Source of the DNA: Daphnia pulex
Lineage: Eukaryota > Arthropoda > Branchiopoda > Diplostraca > Daphniidae
DNA length: 64,000 nucleotides
Direction of reading: 5' to 3'
NCBI RefSeq assembly: GCF_021134715.1
Contig: NC_060023.1
Coordinates: forward strand, 7,440,001-7,504,000
Part shown: piece by piece, positions 21,553 through 33,800 of the stretch
Position numbering within the stretch: position 1 is the stretch's first letter
Layout: each line of letters starts with the position of its first letter
The notes under the pieces: model-generated
Databases searched by the model: none
Seen by the model: the letters and a program-made list of their open reading frames with translations, nothing else
Told to the model about the DNA's origin: nothing
Program-made: the position numbers and the translations under genes

Positions 21553-24500
21553 CTGGTTTTTTTTTGTTGTTGCTCCGGGGGTTTGGGGGCTGTTGTGTTT
21601 TATTGTTTACATTAACCTGGATGTTATGACTAACAGGGTTCTATTCCATCGACTGGCATTTGCAGCCTATTTTTTGGCCTAGTTCACCTGTTCTTCAAAT
21701 TTTTACACGATACTCTTCTTGGGAGGGGTTGGCTGTATCTTATAGCCAAAAAAAGCCCTATAGTTCTGTAACATTTTATCACCAGTGTTTACTGAATAAA
21801 AGTTTTTGGGGTGAATTTTTCCTGCTGAAACCAAATGTATTTGGTTATGAACAGCAACTTGAATAGGTTTAAATATTTAAATATTGTTACTGCTATTGGG
21901 TGTAACGTCGTAGCGCCAAAGATTCCAACATCAGCCTGTCAGTAGTGAGAATTGTCGAATGAATCAGTTTAAAAACTCATGCAGTTCAGAACCACCAGCC
22001 AAAAGAATGACGGAAAGCTTATGACGTGGCACCATGTTGTTACTTAACCCCACCTTTTATCATGTCAAGTCAGATAACAGACATCACGACCACCAAGCAC
22101 GAAAAAGGCGTTTTCTCAACACTGGCTGCACCGTATCAAGCGTAATTCGAAACACCAGATCCTTTCAGTTGAAATGACTACACTGTGTGAACGTGGTCTT
22201 AGGCGAACAACACAACATCGGGTAACCGATCCAAAGTCTTGATAGGTTTTATACGTAGTTTTGCACATTGTCAGACGAAGACCAATAACCAACATTTACG
22301 TAATTACAGCCTCAAATAGCAGGAAACCAAATGCAATACTATCTACCATTATCTTTGGAGCAACAGAGAGCGGACGGCGATCCATAGACGTGGGGAGACT
22401 TCTAGGATATGCGAGTCTTATTGATGGCGTGGATCACGGTTTCCACTACACACGCTTGCATAGTGTAGGTTACGCGTTTTGGGGTTCAGTAAGTCAATGT
22501 TCTTGTAAACGTTCGATAACGACACAACATGTGGTGCCGCTATCACATTACGGCAACTAATTTTTTTTTTAAATCGCTACATTTCCAATTAAACAGTTTG
22601 TGCTAGTTCAATTTGTTTTTTTAACCTCTGCTTTCCATCGCTTCAAACTGAAAGTGGCGTTTACACCATTTCGAATGGCAACAGGCAAATTATTGCTTAA
22701 CATCCGGTATAAGAAGACATTAAAGTGCCTTTCACATTCTTAACGTGGGGTGTAGTTAGCGACCACAGGAAGGGAAAACAAATTGCTTTTGATGTGTTGG
22801 AACTGACAAGTTGCAAACTGAAGTCAACTCTTACTTTTCATTAGTCATTGTCACTACAGTCACATTCATCGCGGTATCACAAACAACAACAAGGAAGAAA
22901 AATCCGATTATATTATACCACTTGTATCGCTTTGAGCTGTAACAGAACACTTGGTGTAGTTCACACTTTTTAATGAAAACATTTATTTGAAATGGCTACT
23001 GCATTTGGCGTTATTTCTCTAAAATAGTTTGTGCCCAAATTGCAATTTCAGCGTCGCACGCTCATTTCGTTCGCCTAAACCTGAAGCACACCCACCTTAA
23101 AATAATTATTTTACAGTTTCAATATGTATTTCAATTTTTCAACATATATTTGTAACATCGTGTTGTTTCTATAATAATTTTTGGTTGTTTTTTTATTTGT
23201 TTTGTTGCTGAGTTTTCGCGTGCATTATCTCCGGCAGCAGGACAGTTGTTTCAATTAGAAGTATTGCTCGACACTGGCACGCCGTAAATGTATGATTGCT
23301 TTTCGAAAACGCCTTACAATTTTGTGGAATAATTTTAAATCTGCTATTGTCTTGTAAGTTCTTTTTGAAGCCTTTCGTTGCGTCGCCGCATTCTTATTTC
23401 ATGTTACCACAAGAGTTGGACAGATTTTCTTTACGACGGATATGTATTGTGTGTTTCACAGGTGTTGGACTTTAGTCGAGATCTTTGCTGAGGAGAGCAA
23501 CGCGGGAAGTGATGTCGTCGATGACGCCGTTAATCCTAAAAACAATGCACTAACACTAGGGAACGGATAACTGACGAAGGTCCACCAAGGTGCCCAACTG
23601 CACTACAACAACGCGTTGGCGGACATTCTGTCGGAGACGCTCAACATTGGCGGCTTGCCCAACCTCTGACAACAATTTCACCCTTGTGCACGTTCAAGTA
23701 GGTCTTGACAATCGAGTGGCAAGAGTCGCCGTCGGCAGTCTTTTCTACAAATGCCATTGTCCAACAACCTATAATCGCGAGGCTGTTGCTTTTCTTTGTA
23801 ACAATAATCACTCCAGCAACAACCAACGCATCTAGAGTTTCCTAGCATTTCTGCGTTGGTTTGGCATTTTTAGTGAGAGAGTCGTAGTAGCAAAAGATTT
23901 AGCAAAAGGAATTGCCAAGCTCATCACTTGAGAGTCATTGGAAGCAGACCTCGTTTAACTCTCGCTATTGCTGTCGATAGTTCGCCAGTAGTGAACAACC
24001 TGCAAAGTGAACTGTGACTCTCACGGGCCACTTGGCTTTTAACCAATTTTTTTTACTGGAGCTCTCCTATGGCTAGGGGTCGTCTAACGCGTACTAGGTA
24101 AGTCATGTTGTCTATTGTGTGCTGTTTGACTAGCTTTATTTCATATAAATAGTGCAGTGCTCTTGCTATTGCGTGTGTGTATGTGGGATTAGATTACGTC
24201 TAGTGGTTTACGTTTTCTACAAATTGCTCCATTGCGTTTGGTTGTCCCCGTTTGCTAGTTTAAGCCATTGTGTCTTTGTGTTGTTTTTCACTCCATTACT
24301 CATTTAGGAGGAGGGAAGGGGTGGGGGAGGTAGGGCTTGAGTAATTTTTCACTCTTTGACGAATCCTGCTTGCGTAGCGTTAATTTCAATTATATATTTT
24401 TTTCATTTAGTACAGCTGTTAATTTCCACTTACACGTTAGTGAATGTCGAAAGGCCAATTGTCATTAACAAAACAAAGTTGTCTATCACTTATTTTCCTA

Positions 24501-24686
24501 ACGTAATCATTGTAGTACACTTCCAGGTGTAGTAAGATAGAGAGTGGGAGCGTCATGTTGGAATTTATTCTGCTTATAGGTTTCATGCACATTTACGTTT
24601 TACTGTGTCGTTATCCATGTTATGGGATGGTCTTTGTTATCAATGCTCCGGTAGTAGTGGTTTTTTAAGTAATTTACAATAGATTA
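21553..24686. other. about 3 kb without a recognisable gene
   Basis: Short open frames at 22261-22560 and 23590-23835 have no domain, splice context or codon pattern I trust. There is no clear inverted repeat. A T-rich and TTG-rich stretch lies at 23150-23220. Confidence 0.4.
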
Positions 24687-25777
24687 ATGATAAAGCCCAC
24701 GAAAAGTAAGTCACAGTGTCTAGGAAGGGAAATGTCACTACCTGTTTCTGGTGTAGTAAAGGATGGTTTGGCAAAGTCTCTTGCTTTCGCTAACCTGGGG
24801 GAGTCGGTGGACTTTGCATTTTGCTCTCGTATTGAGGGATCAGTTTCTCCGTTGTCAATTAGTTTGGGTGATCGCAGTAAACCTTTTCCGATACCAGTTC
24901 CATTAAAGGTTGGTGATCAATTTTTTATGTAGTAACAACTTTTACTTTATTAATGGTGTATTTATGTTTGACTATGTTGTAGCAAATTGGGAAAGTCAAG
25001 AAAACGTTAGGAGTCCTATCTAAAGATCGGACATTCTATGTGATTCATGGTTCTAAATTTGTTTCGTTGAACATGCCTGGAAGGGCATTGGAAACTCAAG
25101 TGTCTCAACAACTTCGTCTGCCTGATGGGATGCAAATTGCTGCGAACTGCAACTGTTTGCTTTTGTGTGAAAGTCGGAATTCCGACAGTTACAGCTTACC
25201 TTTGCCCTGGATCGAAGGAAAAATCGCTACAGCACTCCCTGTTGAAGGAGGGCATATGCATGGCATGTTACACGCCACATATCGTGAAAGAAAAAAAGTA
25301 TTCGACAACTCTGGCAGCAGCGACAAATGTTGTTATCTCTCTACATTTTTTAACGGATGTGATCATGGTATCGAACACGTTTCATAGGGTTGCCAGCTGA
25401 TTGTGGTATACGATATGTTATGGACAAACGTGACTACATCAATTCCAAACAATTTCCCTGTGTTCTATGGTTCACTGAAGGCTACTACGGAATTGTTTGA
25501 GCTTTGGCGTCATCATCTGTCATCGAAACCGCAGACGGAAATGGCTTCTGCAAAGGAGTTAATCGACAATATTTTTATCGTCATTCCCAAACACCGCTAT
25601 TTTGATCCCAATTTCGGTTTTGGTGATTTATGTGGATGTGATCTTGAATTTGTAAACATGCTATTGAGTCGAAACTTCATCGACGTGCATCTTTCAACAG
25701 CATCAACTTCACGATTGCCTGAAGGTCAACGTAAAAGTATCTTGGCGTATCAGTCGGCTGTAACAATGACGAAATGA
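24687..25777 (+). CDS. unidentified two-exon frame with one internal stop
   Basis: ATG at 24687 opens 74 codons to 24908. A donor there (gttggt) and an acceptor at 24981 (tgttgtag) join in phase 0 to a frame that stays open to 25385, where a single TAG stands. The same frame is then open again to a TGA at 25777. The product would be about 340 residues if the stop were absent. It includes LPVSGVVKDGLAKSLAFANL, TFYVIHGSKFVSLNMPGRAL and, after the stop, LFELWRHHLSSKPQTEMAS and FGFGDLCGCDLEFVNMLL. I recognise no domain. It may be a recent pseudogene, a mobile-element protein or a gene with a short unseen intron around the TAG. Confidence 0.35.
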
Positions 25778-27130
25778 AAAGATGCCCATAGAAATATGGA
25801 GGACAGGATGACTACAATTGAATAGCGATTGCTATATCAAGTTCGTCATCACCGGTTCGTGTAAGTTTTTTAGAACGTTTAGCGATGTACTGTAAGATAT
25901 GACGGATTATGGGCCGAAATGGCAATCCATCTGACCAGTCTTTGACTTACCAGTACATGGTTTGTGATCTCTGCCAATGGCGTTAAGGCACCCGCACCTT
26001 TGGCGGCGTGCCAAAAGTAAAAGTTACAATATACGTGCCTGTGCGCAGATTTCTTTTGAGCAACGCATAAGGAATCTTGCAGCTAGAACTATATGTTGCG
26101 AACAAAATTTTATAGACCAATAAATCAATCTATACGTGTTAATGTTTAGCAACGCTAGGTTTTCAATGTTTTACTGTGTTAATGAGGTACTCCTCTATGT
26201 CTTTAAATCCACATAACTCAGCTTTATAGATTGATGCATTCCTGCTGTCAATCTTTTGTAGGTTCTATCACCCACAATTTGAACGACGAGCTCATTCTCT
26301 CGGGATTTCTAAAATTTTAATGATATTTCAAGCAGACGAAAATACAACACTGCCAAATAAAAATATCTTATTATTAAGGAAAAAATATTTTAATCTGGCA
26401 ATATTGCCTATGCAGCGCTGGCTCCGCTGTCGCTCCATCAACAAAGTAAGCGGTGGCAATATAAATATCCACTGCTTGAATTCTTAATTCTTTAATTTTT
26501 ACTTAATTTTCCTTCGCATAACGGCAAATCTTCTGCTGGTATATTTTATCAACAAAAAGGTTAAAAATTGGGGCTTTTGAATTTTCATTGGAGATTTGGG
26601 ATACTTTAGAATCAATTTTCTTAGAAGCGAATAACTAAAGGGAAAAACCAATTTTATTAAAATATTCATTGGGTTCTCAATTCTCATCAATCAAAATCAG
26701 AAAAAAAACTTCCTTTCCGATGCCTATGTTAACCGTTAGTCTTAAAACATATTTAAAATACCAATAGTATAGGTTTTTTCTTCCACTTCAAGTCTACAAC
26801 ACTACAATATTTTAAAGCTTAAAGCACGATATAATAGGAAAGGTACACTCTCGCGCTATCCCAGTCTCTTGGAAGAAACGGCGGGTGTTCATTAAAGGGT
26901 CCCAAGATTCCCCGCCAGGTTCGCTAGGTTAGTAGGCCCCTCGCCTCTCGGGGGGTATAGCAAAAATAGGGATTTTTCGTTCTTAATCATGTAAAATTAT
27001 TAATCAATGTGGCCAGAAATTGATTTCATTTTAGCTTTATTTCATTCCCTATCCTTTAATACCTAATTTATGTAGATTATGCAATTGTGTATATGTTGAA
27101 TTTGTGATTGAAATTCGCATTTTTTTTATT
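25778..27130. other. non-coding AT-rich spacer
   Basis: No gene. A short inverted motif (ggcaatattgcc near 26397 and ggcaatata near 26455) hints at a small degraded element, but I could not define ends. Confidence 0.35.
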
Positions 27131-27811
27131 TACGCCAAAAAAATCAAATCAAATGTATTTTTTATTACTTTTTTTGTTTATTCTATTTTAAAATATTAAA
27201 TATGAATTTCAAAATATTAAAAATGAATTTTAAAATTCATTAAAATAGAATAAACAAGAATAACTCAGGGTTGTTAATATCGCCGTGATGAACGGATCAC
27301 GGTCATCGGAAATAAAATTTTTTGTTCGAGCGATTATCGCGCGATAGATTTCAAAATCAGTATCGATCGATAATCGCGTTTTCACAACCGATGACGCGAT
27401 AGCGATATTTTTTTTTAACTGCAGACTGCTTAAAAGTAGCATTAAGTTACAGCTGAAAATGGATGAGCACTTCAGTGGTGTATTCCCCCATGGCCCCATC
27501 CAAGTTTTTTAAAATACCACGGCCGAGCTGGTAAACAAAGTTTATTGTTAATATAGTTTTTCTGCCTTTGAAAAAAATATGCAAGAAAAGTATTTTCGAA
27601 ATTTTTTTCGAAATTTTGAAACGTTGTAAAAAGTATTGGCGACTATCGGCGATTATCGCACCGATACTTTTTTGAGACTTCATCGTTCGATAGTCGGCAA
27701 TAAAAAAAACACCAGTATCGCTATTGCAATCGGAAATACTTATTTTTTTAGATATTAACAACCCTGAGAATAAGTAATGAAAAATACATTTGATTTGATT
27801 TTTTTGGCGCA
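27131..27811. mobile_element. palindromic MITE interrupted by a second element
   Basis: The left end 27131-27168 (acgccaaaaaaatcaaatca and onward) is repeated inverted at 27774-27811 with two or three mismatches over 38 bases. Inside the left half, gtttattctattttaa (about 27175) is mirrored by ttaaaatagaataaac (27240-27256). Removing 27266-27767 restores a single fold-back unit of about 175 bp. No coding capacity. Flanking target duplications are not evident. Confidence 0.75.
27266..27766. mobile_element. hAT-type non-autonomous element nested in the MITE
   Basis: The ends are CAGGGTTGTTAATATC at 27266 and its inverse GATATTAACAACCCTG ending at 27766. CAGGG termini are usual for hAT elements. 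The flanks are GAATAACT (27258-27265) and GAATAAGT (27768-27775), an 8-bp target duplication with one mismatch and one extra base on the right. The interior has many TATCGCGCGATA-like motifs and no reading frame. It clearly inserted after the outer MITE. Confidence 0.75.
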
Positions 27812-27879
27812 GGAGAAGGGGAGAAGGGGAAAAGTTTTCCCCTTCTCCTTTCAAAAAAGCCTATTTTATCTAATGTGCT

Positions 27880-28052
27880 ACACTAAAAAAAAAATATCGC
27901 TAGGTCTATCGCTTTTTCTATCGCGCGATGAAAATGCGACACTTAACCGATGACTAGTTTTAAATCTATCACGCGATAATCGCAAGACCAATTACGAACT
28001 ATTTTCGATGATGATTTCATCGATCATCACAGCGATACTAATATTAAGCCTG
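27880..28052 (-). mobile_element. second, truncated copy of the same hAT-like family
   Basis: Read on the minus strand from 28052 (CAGGCTTAATATTAGTATCG) it parallels the left part of the element at 27266, including GTGATGA, gcgattatcgcg and gcgatatttttttttt. It is about 170 bp and lacks the other terminus. Confidence 0.55.
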
Positions 28053-28059
28053 ATTAAAT

Positions 28060-30130
28060 AAATAACAATTTACTCACCATGACAACTAAATGCAATCATT
28101 TGTAAACGTTTAAACGTTGTAATTCCTCGTTGCTGTCCATTAGACCAACGGCTGACTTATTTTTATTTCAGATAACATTTCAAAATTTCATTATTATATG
28201 GCTAAAATTCGAACATCAGATACAAACACGGTCACAAAACAAAAAACCGTTTTTTTTTATATGAAATCATTCTCGTCTTACTCTTCTAGATTATGGTAAA
28301 TTTTTTTAATGAGATTGGTCTGGTTACAAAGTTAATAATTATTCCTCCCCCATCCTCTTCCGGAAAGCGCGTTATGATCTTAGCTGATCTTAGGTTAAAG
28401 CAATTGATCAATACAAAAGTCCATTAATTAACCCGACCCGAGCTTAATCTCTGGCAATGAAATTGATACGCTTGTCGTTTTGGAAATTTCCCATCTAGCG
28501 GTAGATCTTGAATTTTGCTGTTTGAATGCATTAGTAGTTAAACCTTTCGACTACAGAGAGTGGCACAGTTGCGCAAAAAAATTAAAATCGAGGAAAAAAT
28601 GTCTGGGGTGACTTAGAAAAGTATGACATGCCAAGTCAGGATTGATAGGTTCTTTAGGAAGTGATGGGGGGTCGAAAATTTTCAATTCGCCATCCAACAT
28701 CTCATTAGCTGTCGCCATGTCGTTTCCGTCTAGCTGACGGAATGTCAAATGTTTTCCCTCCGTCTTTACTCAACCCGCAAAACCAGGGAAAAGGCATCTG
28801 TTAGTCTCGGAACGGATGGCGACACTTTTGCTATAACTTTTCTGTCAAGTAGAAATGTCGCTAAATTCTGCGCAGTTCTTCATCTAAATCTAGAATTTCG
28901 AAGAAATGTTCGCAAACGTGGACGTGCTATGTCTGGGTTTTTAAAACTTGATCTACTGCCAGAAAATTACAGGAAACCTAAAATTCAGGGGCGTCGTCCC
29001 GCGGATTATACTGCACATCGGATCTAAACTAAATAAACAAGCTGTCCTTCGTGTCCAACGCCCATGTCGACAACACTCATTTCTTTATTTGGAAGAGTAA
29101 AATGGCAACGGACTGTTTTACCTCGTCGGAAAACGGAGCGGGGCTGAATTAATCTATGCATCATGAAATATCGAAAAAATCCAGAATAAAAACTTTTGAT
29201 TCAATCTTTTTTTTTAAATCGACCAAATTTTGTTTTTTCGAGATTTTCGAGGGTTCTAACCGTGTTCGCGCATAAACTCGACATTTGTAATGATTGTCAC
29301 ATTTTTCATGATCAAAATAAGCCATAACGGGGACTATCTATAATGTTCGATACCTTTTAAGGCAAAACATCTTTTGCATGACTTGATTACACGACTTTTA
29401 CGTCTAGCTCCGAGTTCAAGGTAGAAAGCACTTGCGGTTGTCGTCGTTCCATTCTCCCTGTGTTGGACATTTTGAAATCTAGCCATCGGCTGATTACTTT
29501 GTGTGTATACGTGTGTATACCTGGCGTTTTCAATGGTGGCGCATTCATTTTTGGAAAGATGAATCGAATACACGAGATATCCCCCCCCCCCAAAAAAAAA
29601 AAAAAAATACAGCCAAATAGCTTCCTTGTTGGGAACGCTCTAATACCGTAACCAATTATGCAAAGCATATCATATCTGGCTTACCCTTCAAACTGGATAA
29701 AGACTTCTTCTCCATTCCAACCATTTTTTTGTTGGCTTTATTAACACTCAACTTTTCTTATTGGCTAATGTAACTTTTTTTTTAGGTTGACTCGGCAAAT
29801 TTGCATCTGAATATATTCTTATTCATCTAGAACGCCGTAGAACTATTGCGTGCTGGATGTTAAAAAGTGTTGAGGAAGCGAGAGGGATATTCTTTCCCCC
29901 CGAGAACTAGGGAAAAGGACAGAAACAAACGGTTTTGTATTTCAATACTCTTGCGCCTTTACCGTACAATAAACGTTGCTGCTTTGAAGTTAAGAAATGT
30001 TTTAAAAATCTAAGTTGGGTATCATATTTCTCCGACAAAGAAGGGTGTGTGTGGTGGGAGGAGGAAATGCGGATGGGTTTCGGTGATTATCCAGATTGAA
30101 TAAATAGAAAACCCGAGTGCGTTTTAGTCA
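28060..30130. other. non-coding spacer
   Basis: An open frame at 28749-29027 (92 codons, basic, MFSLRLYSTRKTREKASV) has no domain and no conserved feature, so I do not call it a gene. A C10-A15 run lies at 29580-29607. Sequence just below 30130 is downstream of the glucuronidase gene. Confidence 0.35.
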
Positions 30131-30137
30131 TTTGTTT

Positions 30138-30244
30138 TCAGCAGAACAGCTGCGCATAGCGACGACGTAGGAAATGGGCTGCGAATTTCGGTTGTCTGTC
30201 ACGTGTGAAAACTCCTTTCATGCATCCGGTTGGGCGGAAGTATT
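30138..30244 (-). CDS. second copy of the beta-glucuronidase terminal exon
   Basis: On the minus strand an acceptor (tttatttgtag) at 30245 opens a phase-1 exon of 34 codons ending in TGA at 30138. It reads KGVFTRDRQPKFAAHFLRRR, parallel to [20 protein letters not shown] of the main last exon at 30454-30554. Both copies have the same entry phase and the same number of residues before the shared KG(V/I)FTR block. It lies about 210 bp downstream, so it could serve as an alternative 3' terminal exon, or it may be a relic of a tandem duplication of the gene. Confidence 0.6.
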
Positions 30245-30453
30245 CTACAAATAAAAATCAATTCTGATCAGAGCCGCCGTGTGTTTCATATTTTTGTAAA
30301 TAACGAGAAACTTGGTTTTATTTTTCACAGCATTTATTTTAACTGGTTATTAATGCGAAAAAGCAAAAAGGACGAAATTGTGTAAACTGGGTATGAGACG
30401 AAGAAAATGAGTGTAGAAACCGAAATAGAACATGGGGCGCAAAATTGTGAACG

Positions 30454-33400
30454 TTAAAGATTTAAGTAACGCAATTTCAAATATCTGGCGGCTGACTTCG
30501 GCTGCCTTTCACGAGTGAAAATTCCCTTTCGGTTGACCACCACCCTATTCACTCCTGTTTCAGTCCCCAAAAATAAATATAGAAAAAAAAAAAAAAAGTT
30601 AAAGCCCGGTAATAAATAAATTCCCAAGGTAATTTCTACAGTCAAATAAGGACTTCACGGATATGGGATACTTTTGTTCAAAATCTGTCAACTCAAAACA
30701 ATTTATAAGTATCACTGACCCTGTGGCGTGGCAAAATCGGCGAAATTCCATATCATTTCCCCGATTAGAAATCCCATTTCACGCAGTTGATCAAACGCCT
30801 TGAAGTTCTGCTCCATCAGGACCACTTGATAGTCTTCGGTCCAGACAACGGGAGGATCCTGAATCAAATGTCGTTTATTTATGGTAATGCTCCACCAGAC
30901 TTTGTCTTTCAAATACCGTGTGCAGACCGGCGAGAGCTCCAGCACCATATTCGGTTACCAAAACCGGTTTCAGGTGTTTATCGTGCCAAGCTGTGACTTC
31001 TTTTACCATCTACACATCAAGGGGGGGGGGGGGGGGAACACGGTTTTTAGGCTAGTACTTTTTCTGCGCTTGAACAAAAAAAGAAGTACCTGGTAGGTGA
31101 TGAGTTCACTATGACCCGTATCCGAGTACCAACCGAAATAACGATTGATGCAAATAACGTCCAGGAACTGAGCCTAAGAAAACCAGGAACAAAAAAAATT
31201 CAAACACAAATGATTAATAAAAACAAGTTTTCGGGTGACTAATTGATGGAACAGTCAGCCACTTGCAGCTAAGTCAGAAGCGTAGGATTGAGCCAAAACC
31301 ATGGTCACAGGTCTTGCAAGATCCAGCGAACGGGTGTAATTAGAGACACGCCTAGAGACCGTGATAGAAAAAGGTGGGCAAATGTGAATAACATTTATCA
31401 TCATCAGCACGCAAACCTGTGACCTTCGTTACGTGAATATCTACTGTGTACACAAGGAAACAAAAAAGCTACCAAGGAACTACTAATGAGCTAGATAGCT
31501 AGCTATAGCTACAGACTTATCTGATTAATTGACTTACGGCAACGTCTTGGTTGCTTGGTTTGTTCAAAACTAAAGTCACAGGCCTTGACGAATCTAGCCG
31601 ATGGACTAATTGGACAACGGCACTATAGAAACAAAGTTAAAAAAAATTGCGCTGCTGGATTCCCACTCATCACAACGCAGGAATAAAAAAAGAATTTGCA
31701 AAATTACTCAAAGTAGTGCGCTGAAACTTCTTTTTGCGATTGCGGTTCGTTCCCAATTGACCACATGACGACTGCCGGGCGATTCTTGTCGCGCTGGATC
31801 AGTTCCTTCAAGGTTTGTTTGTGGGCTTCCAACAGATCATCATCGAAATTACTGCCAAACAATCATTCATTATTATATGCAAATTCTCGGTGATTTAATA
31901 TGATATTAATGCAAGAAATATTTTACTCGAGCCCGACAGCTGGAACTTCGTCGATGACTAGAAATCCCTGCTGGTCGGCCAAATCCATGAGTTCCTCAGA
32001 GTAGGGATAGTGTGAAGTGCGGAACGAATTGGCTTCGATCCATCTCATCAGATTGTAGTCCTTCGTTAACGTGACTAAATCTAAACCACGGCCTCTTAAC
32101 TGCGGTGAGAGGTTGAAGTTTAGTTAACATTTTTGGCCCGGATAAGAAAAAGAAAACTAGATAATATAACGTCAAAAATTTACGCTCGCGTCTTCGTGTC
32201 GGCCGAATCCTTTGAAATAAACGCTTTTCCCATTCAGGTAGACGCCAGTGGAATTCCACTGAATGAAGCGAATACCAAACGGAAGCCTGTAAACGTCACC
32301 CTCGACATTTTTGGCGTCGTTCCACAACTGGATCTTTTGGGGGTTACAAGATATGAAATATAAATTCGGAGCAAAAATGTTGTGTTCAAATAAAAAAAAT
32401 AAAAAAACAAAAAAAAGACAAACAAATATTTGTAGGTTAAAACCTTGAGCGTGTAGAGGTAGCCGACAGACTCGTTCATTCCTCGGGGCCACCACAAATT
32501 TGGATTAGTAACACGAATTTCGCCTGTGAGGCCTTTTGACTGGGCTACAAGACGATCTCGGGAATCGTAAACTTCAGCAATGACCGAATAGGCGGCAATT
32601 TTAGAACCTCCCAGCTCAACCGAGTAGGACACAGTCCCCTCGGAATCCGAAACACTGGTGGTGTTGATCGTTATGTCGTCTATATAAGTTTTCGGGGTTG
32701 CAGACAAAATGACGGGACGGTGAATGCCAGCATAGTTGAAGAAATCTTCGGTAATAAAATTAACTGTTAGCTATTTGTTAGTCGATTAAAACAGTTTGAA
32801 TGGATTGATACCGAAATTATACTGCTGCTCATAATAGCCTGAAAAAAATCCATTTATGGAATTATTAAATAACGTCTTCTAACTAAACTGCCCGATCGAT
32901 GTTTTTTTTTACCTGCTGGGTATCGCTGGGAGTCATTATGATAAACAATTTTGCCTAATACGGTATTATAAAGTATGGGCATTCCCAATAAAAGAAACGA
33001 GTGATTTAACTTGGATAATTCTAGCATTTTCATATCAAATTATTTTCTAGATTACCCTGAGGAATAGTCCATGGAGTAAGAGTATCTGTATAACATAAAA
33101 GACTTAATTAAAATTATACAATTTCTGTCTAAATATAGATAAAATCATTAACTGTTGACAGCAACTGTAATGAAGTTTGGGTACCCAAACTTCAAATGGT
33201 CAGTGACTTCGACATCAAAAGGCAAATAACCTCCAGAGTGACTGGTTACTTCAACCCCATTGATCCACTGTCAAACACGGTGATATGAGATACTTGGAAG
33301 TAGAATGGGGAGGAAGTCATAAATCTGTCTTGATCTGCACTCACCACAATCGCAAAGTAGTTGACACTACCAAACCTGATGTTGACCCGTTGTGACTTCC

Positions 33401-33800
33401 AAGTCCTGGGCACAAAAAAATCTCTGTGATACCAAGCCCATCCAATGTGATCCCTAATATCCGAGTCTTGGGTGATGTCATTATAGCTAGAGGGTACTGG
33501 CATATCAATCACTTTTACAGCACACTAAGCAATTATTTGAAAAAAAGCAAAACGTTCAACTGCATCAGCATTTTGACATATATTCATGTGGATGATAAGA
33601 CTTACATGTTGCAGAGCTGCCTGATACCATTTTTCTTCGAATCCTTTATTTTGTTCGGACCTGTTGGCGATCGCAAACTTCCAAATGCCGTCCAATGACA
33701 GGGTTTCTCGTGATTCCGATGGTCTGGGATAGAGGATTCCAGTTGCATGCATACCATTCACACAGAAGACGAGGATGGTCAACAAGATAGAAAAATGCAT
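30454..33800 (-). CDS. GUSB: beta-glucuronidase, 15 coding exons
   Basis: Lysosomal or secreted GH2 hydrolase that removes terminal glucuronic acid from glycosaminoglycans and conjugates. Coding exons, 5' to 3': 33606-33800, 33345-33524, 33153-33267, 33056-33085, 32913-32954, 32812-32838, 32444-32745, 32184-32333, 31927-32099, 31708-31851, 31538-31622, 31090-31173, 30917-31009, 30720-30858, 30454-30554. All phases fit, giving 619 residues against about 650 in mammals. The start was chosen at [16 protein letters not shown], a good signal peptide; an upstream in-frame ATG at 33887 would spoil it. The acid/base Glu lies in SIGNEP (residue about 440) and the nucleophile Glu in [10 protein letters not shown] (about 529). 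The GH2 signature region FGRHEDA and the C-terminal [14 protein letters not shown] are present. Introns are mostly 60-100 bp. A second copy of exon 11 and of exon 15 exist. The first base may be off by one. Confidence 0.95.
31267..31351 (-). CDS. GUSB: alternative exon 11 of beta-glucuronidase
   Basis: Exactly 85 bases, as is exon 11 (31538-31622), with the same entry phase after GA and the same exit in phase 0. It encodes [20 protein letters not shown] and QSYASDLA, aligned residue for residue with the other copy ([16 protein letters not shown]). The acceptor is tctctag; the donor is gcaagt, a GC-type donor. Including both copies would break the frame, so use must be mutually exclusive. This copy looks closer to the usual glucuronidase sequence at this point (SLDxxRPVT) than the other does. 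Confidence 0.7.

Noticed and set aside
22261-23835. Frames at 22261-22560 and 23590-23835
   Set aside because: Length is near chance, composition is odd and there are competing frames on the other strand.
28749-29027. 92-codon plus-strand frame
   Set aside because: No domain, no splice sites and no signal; a basic composition alone is not enough.
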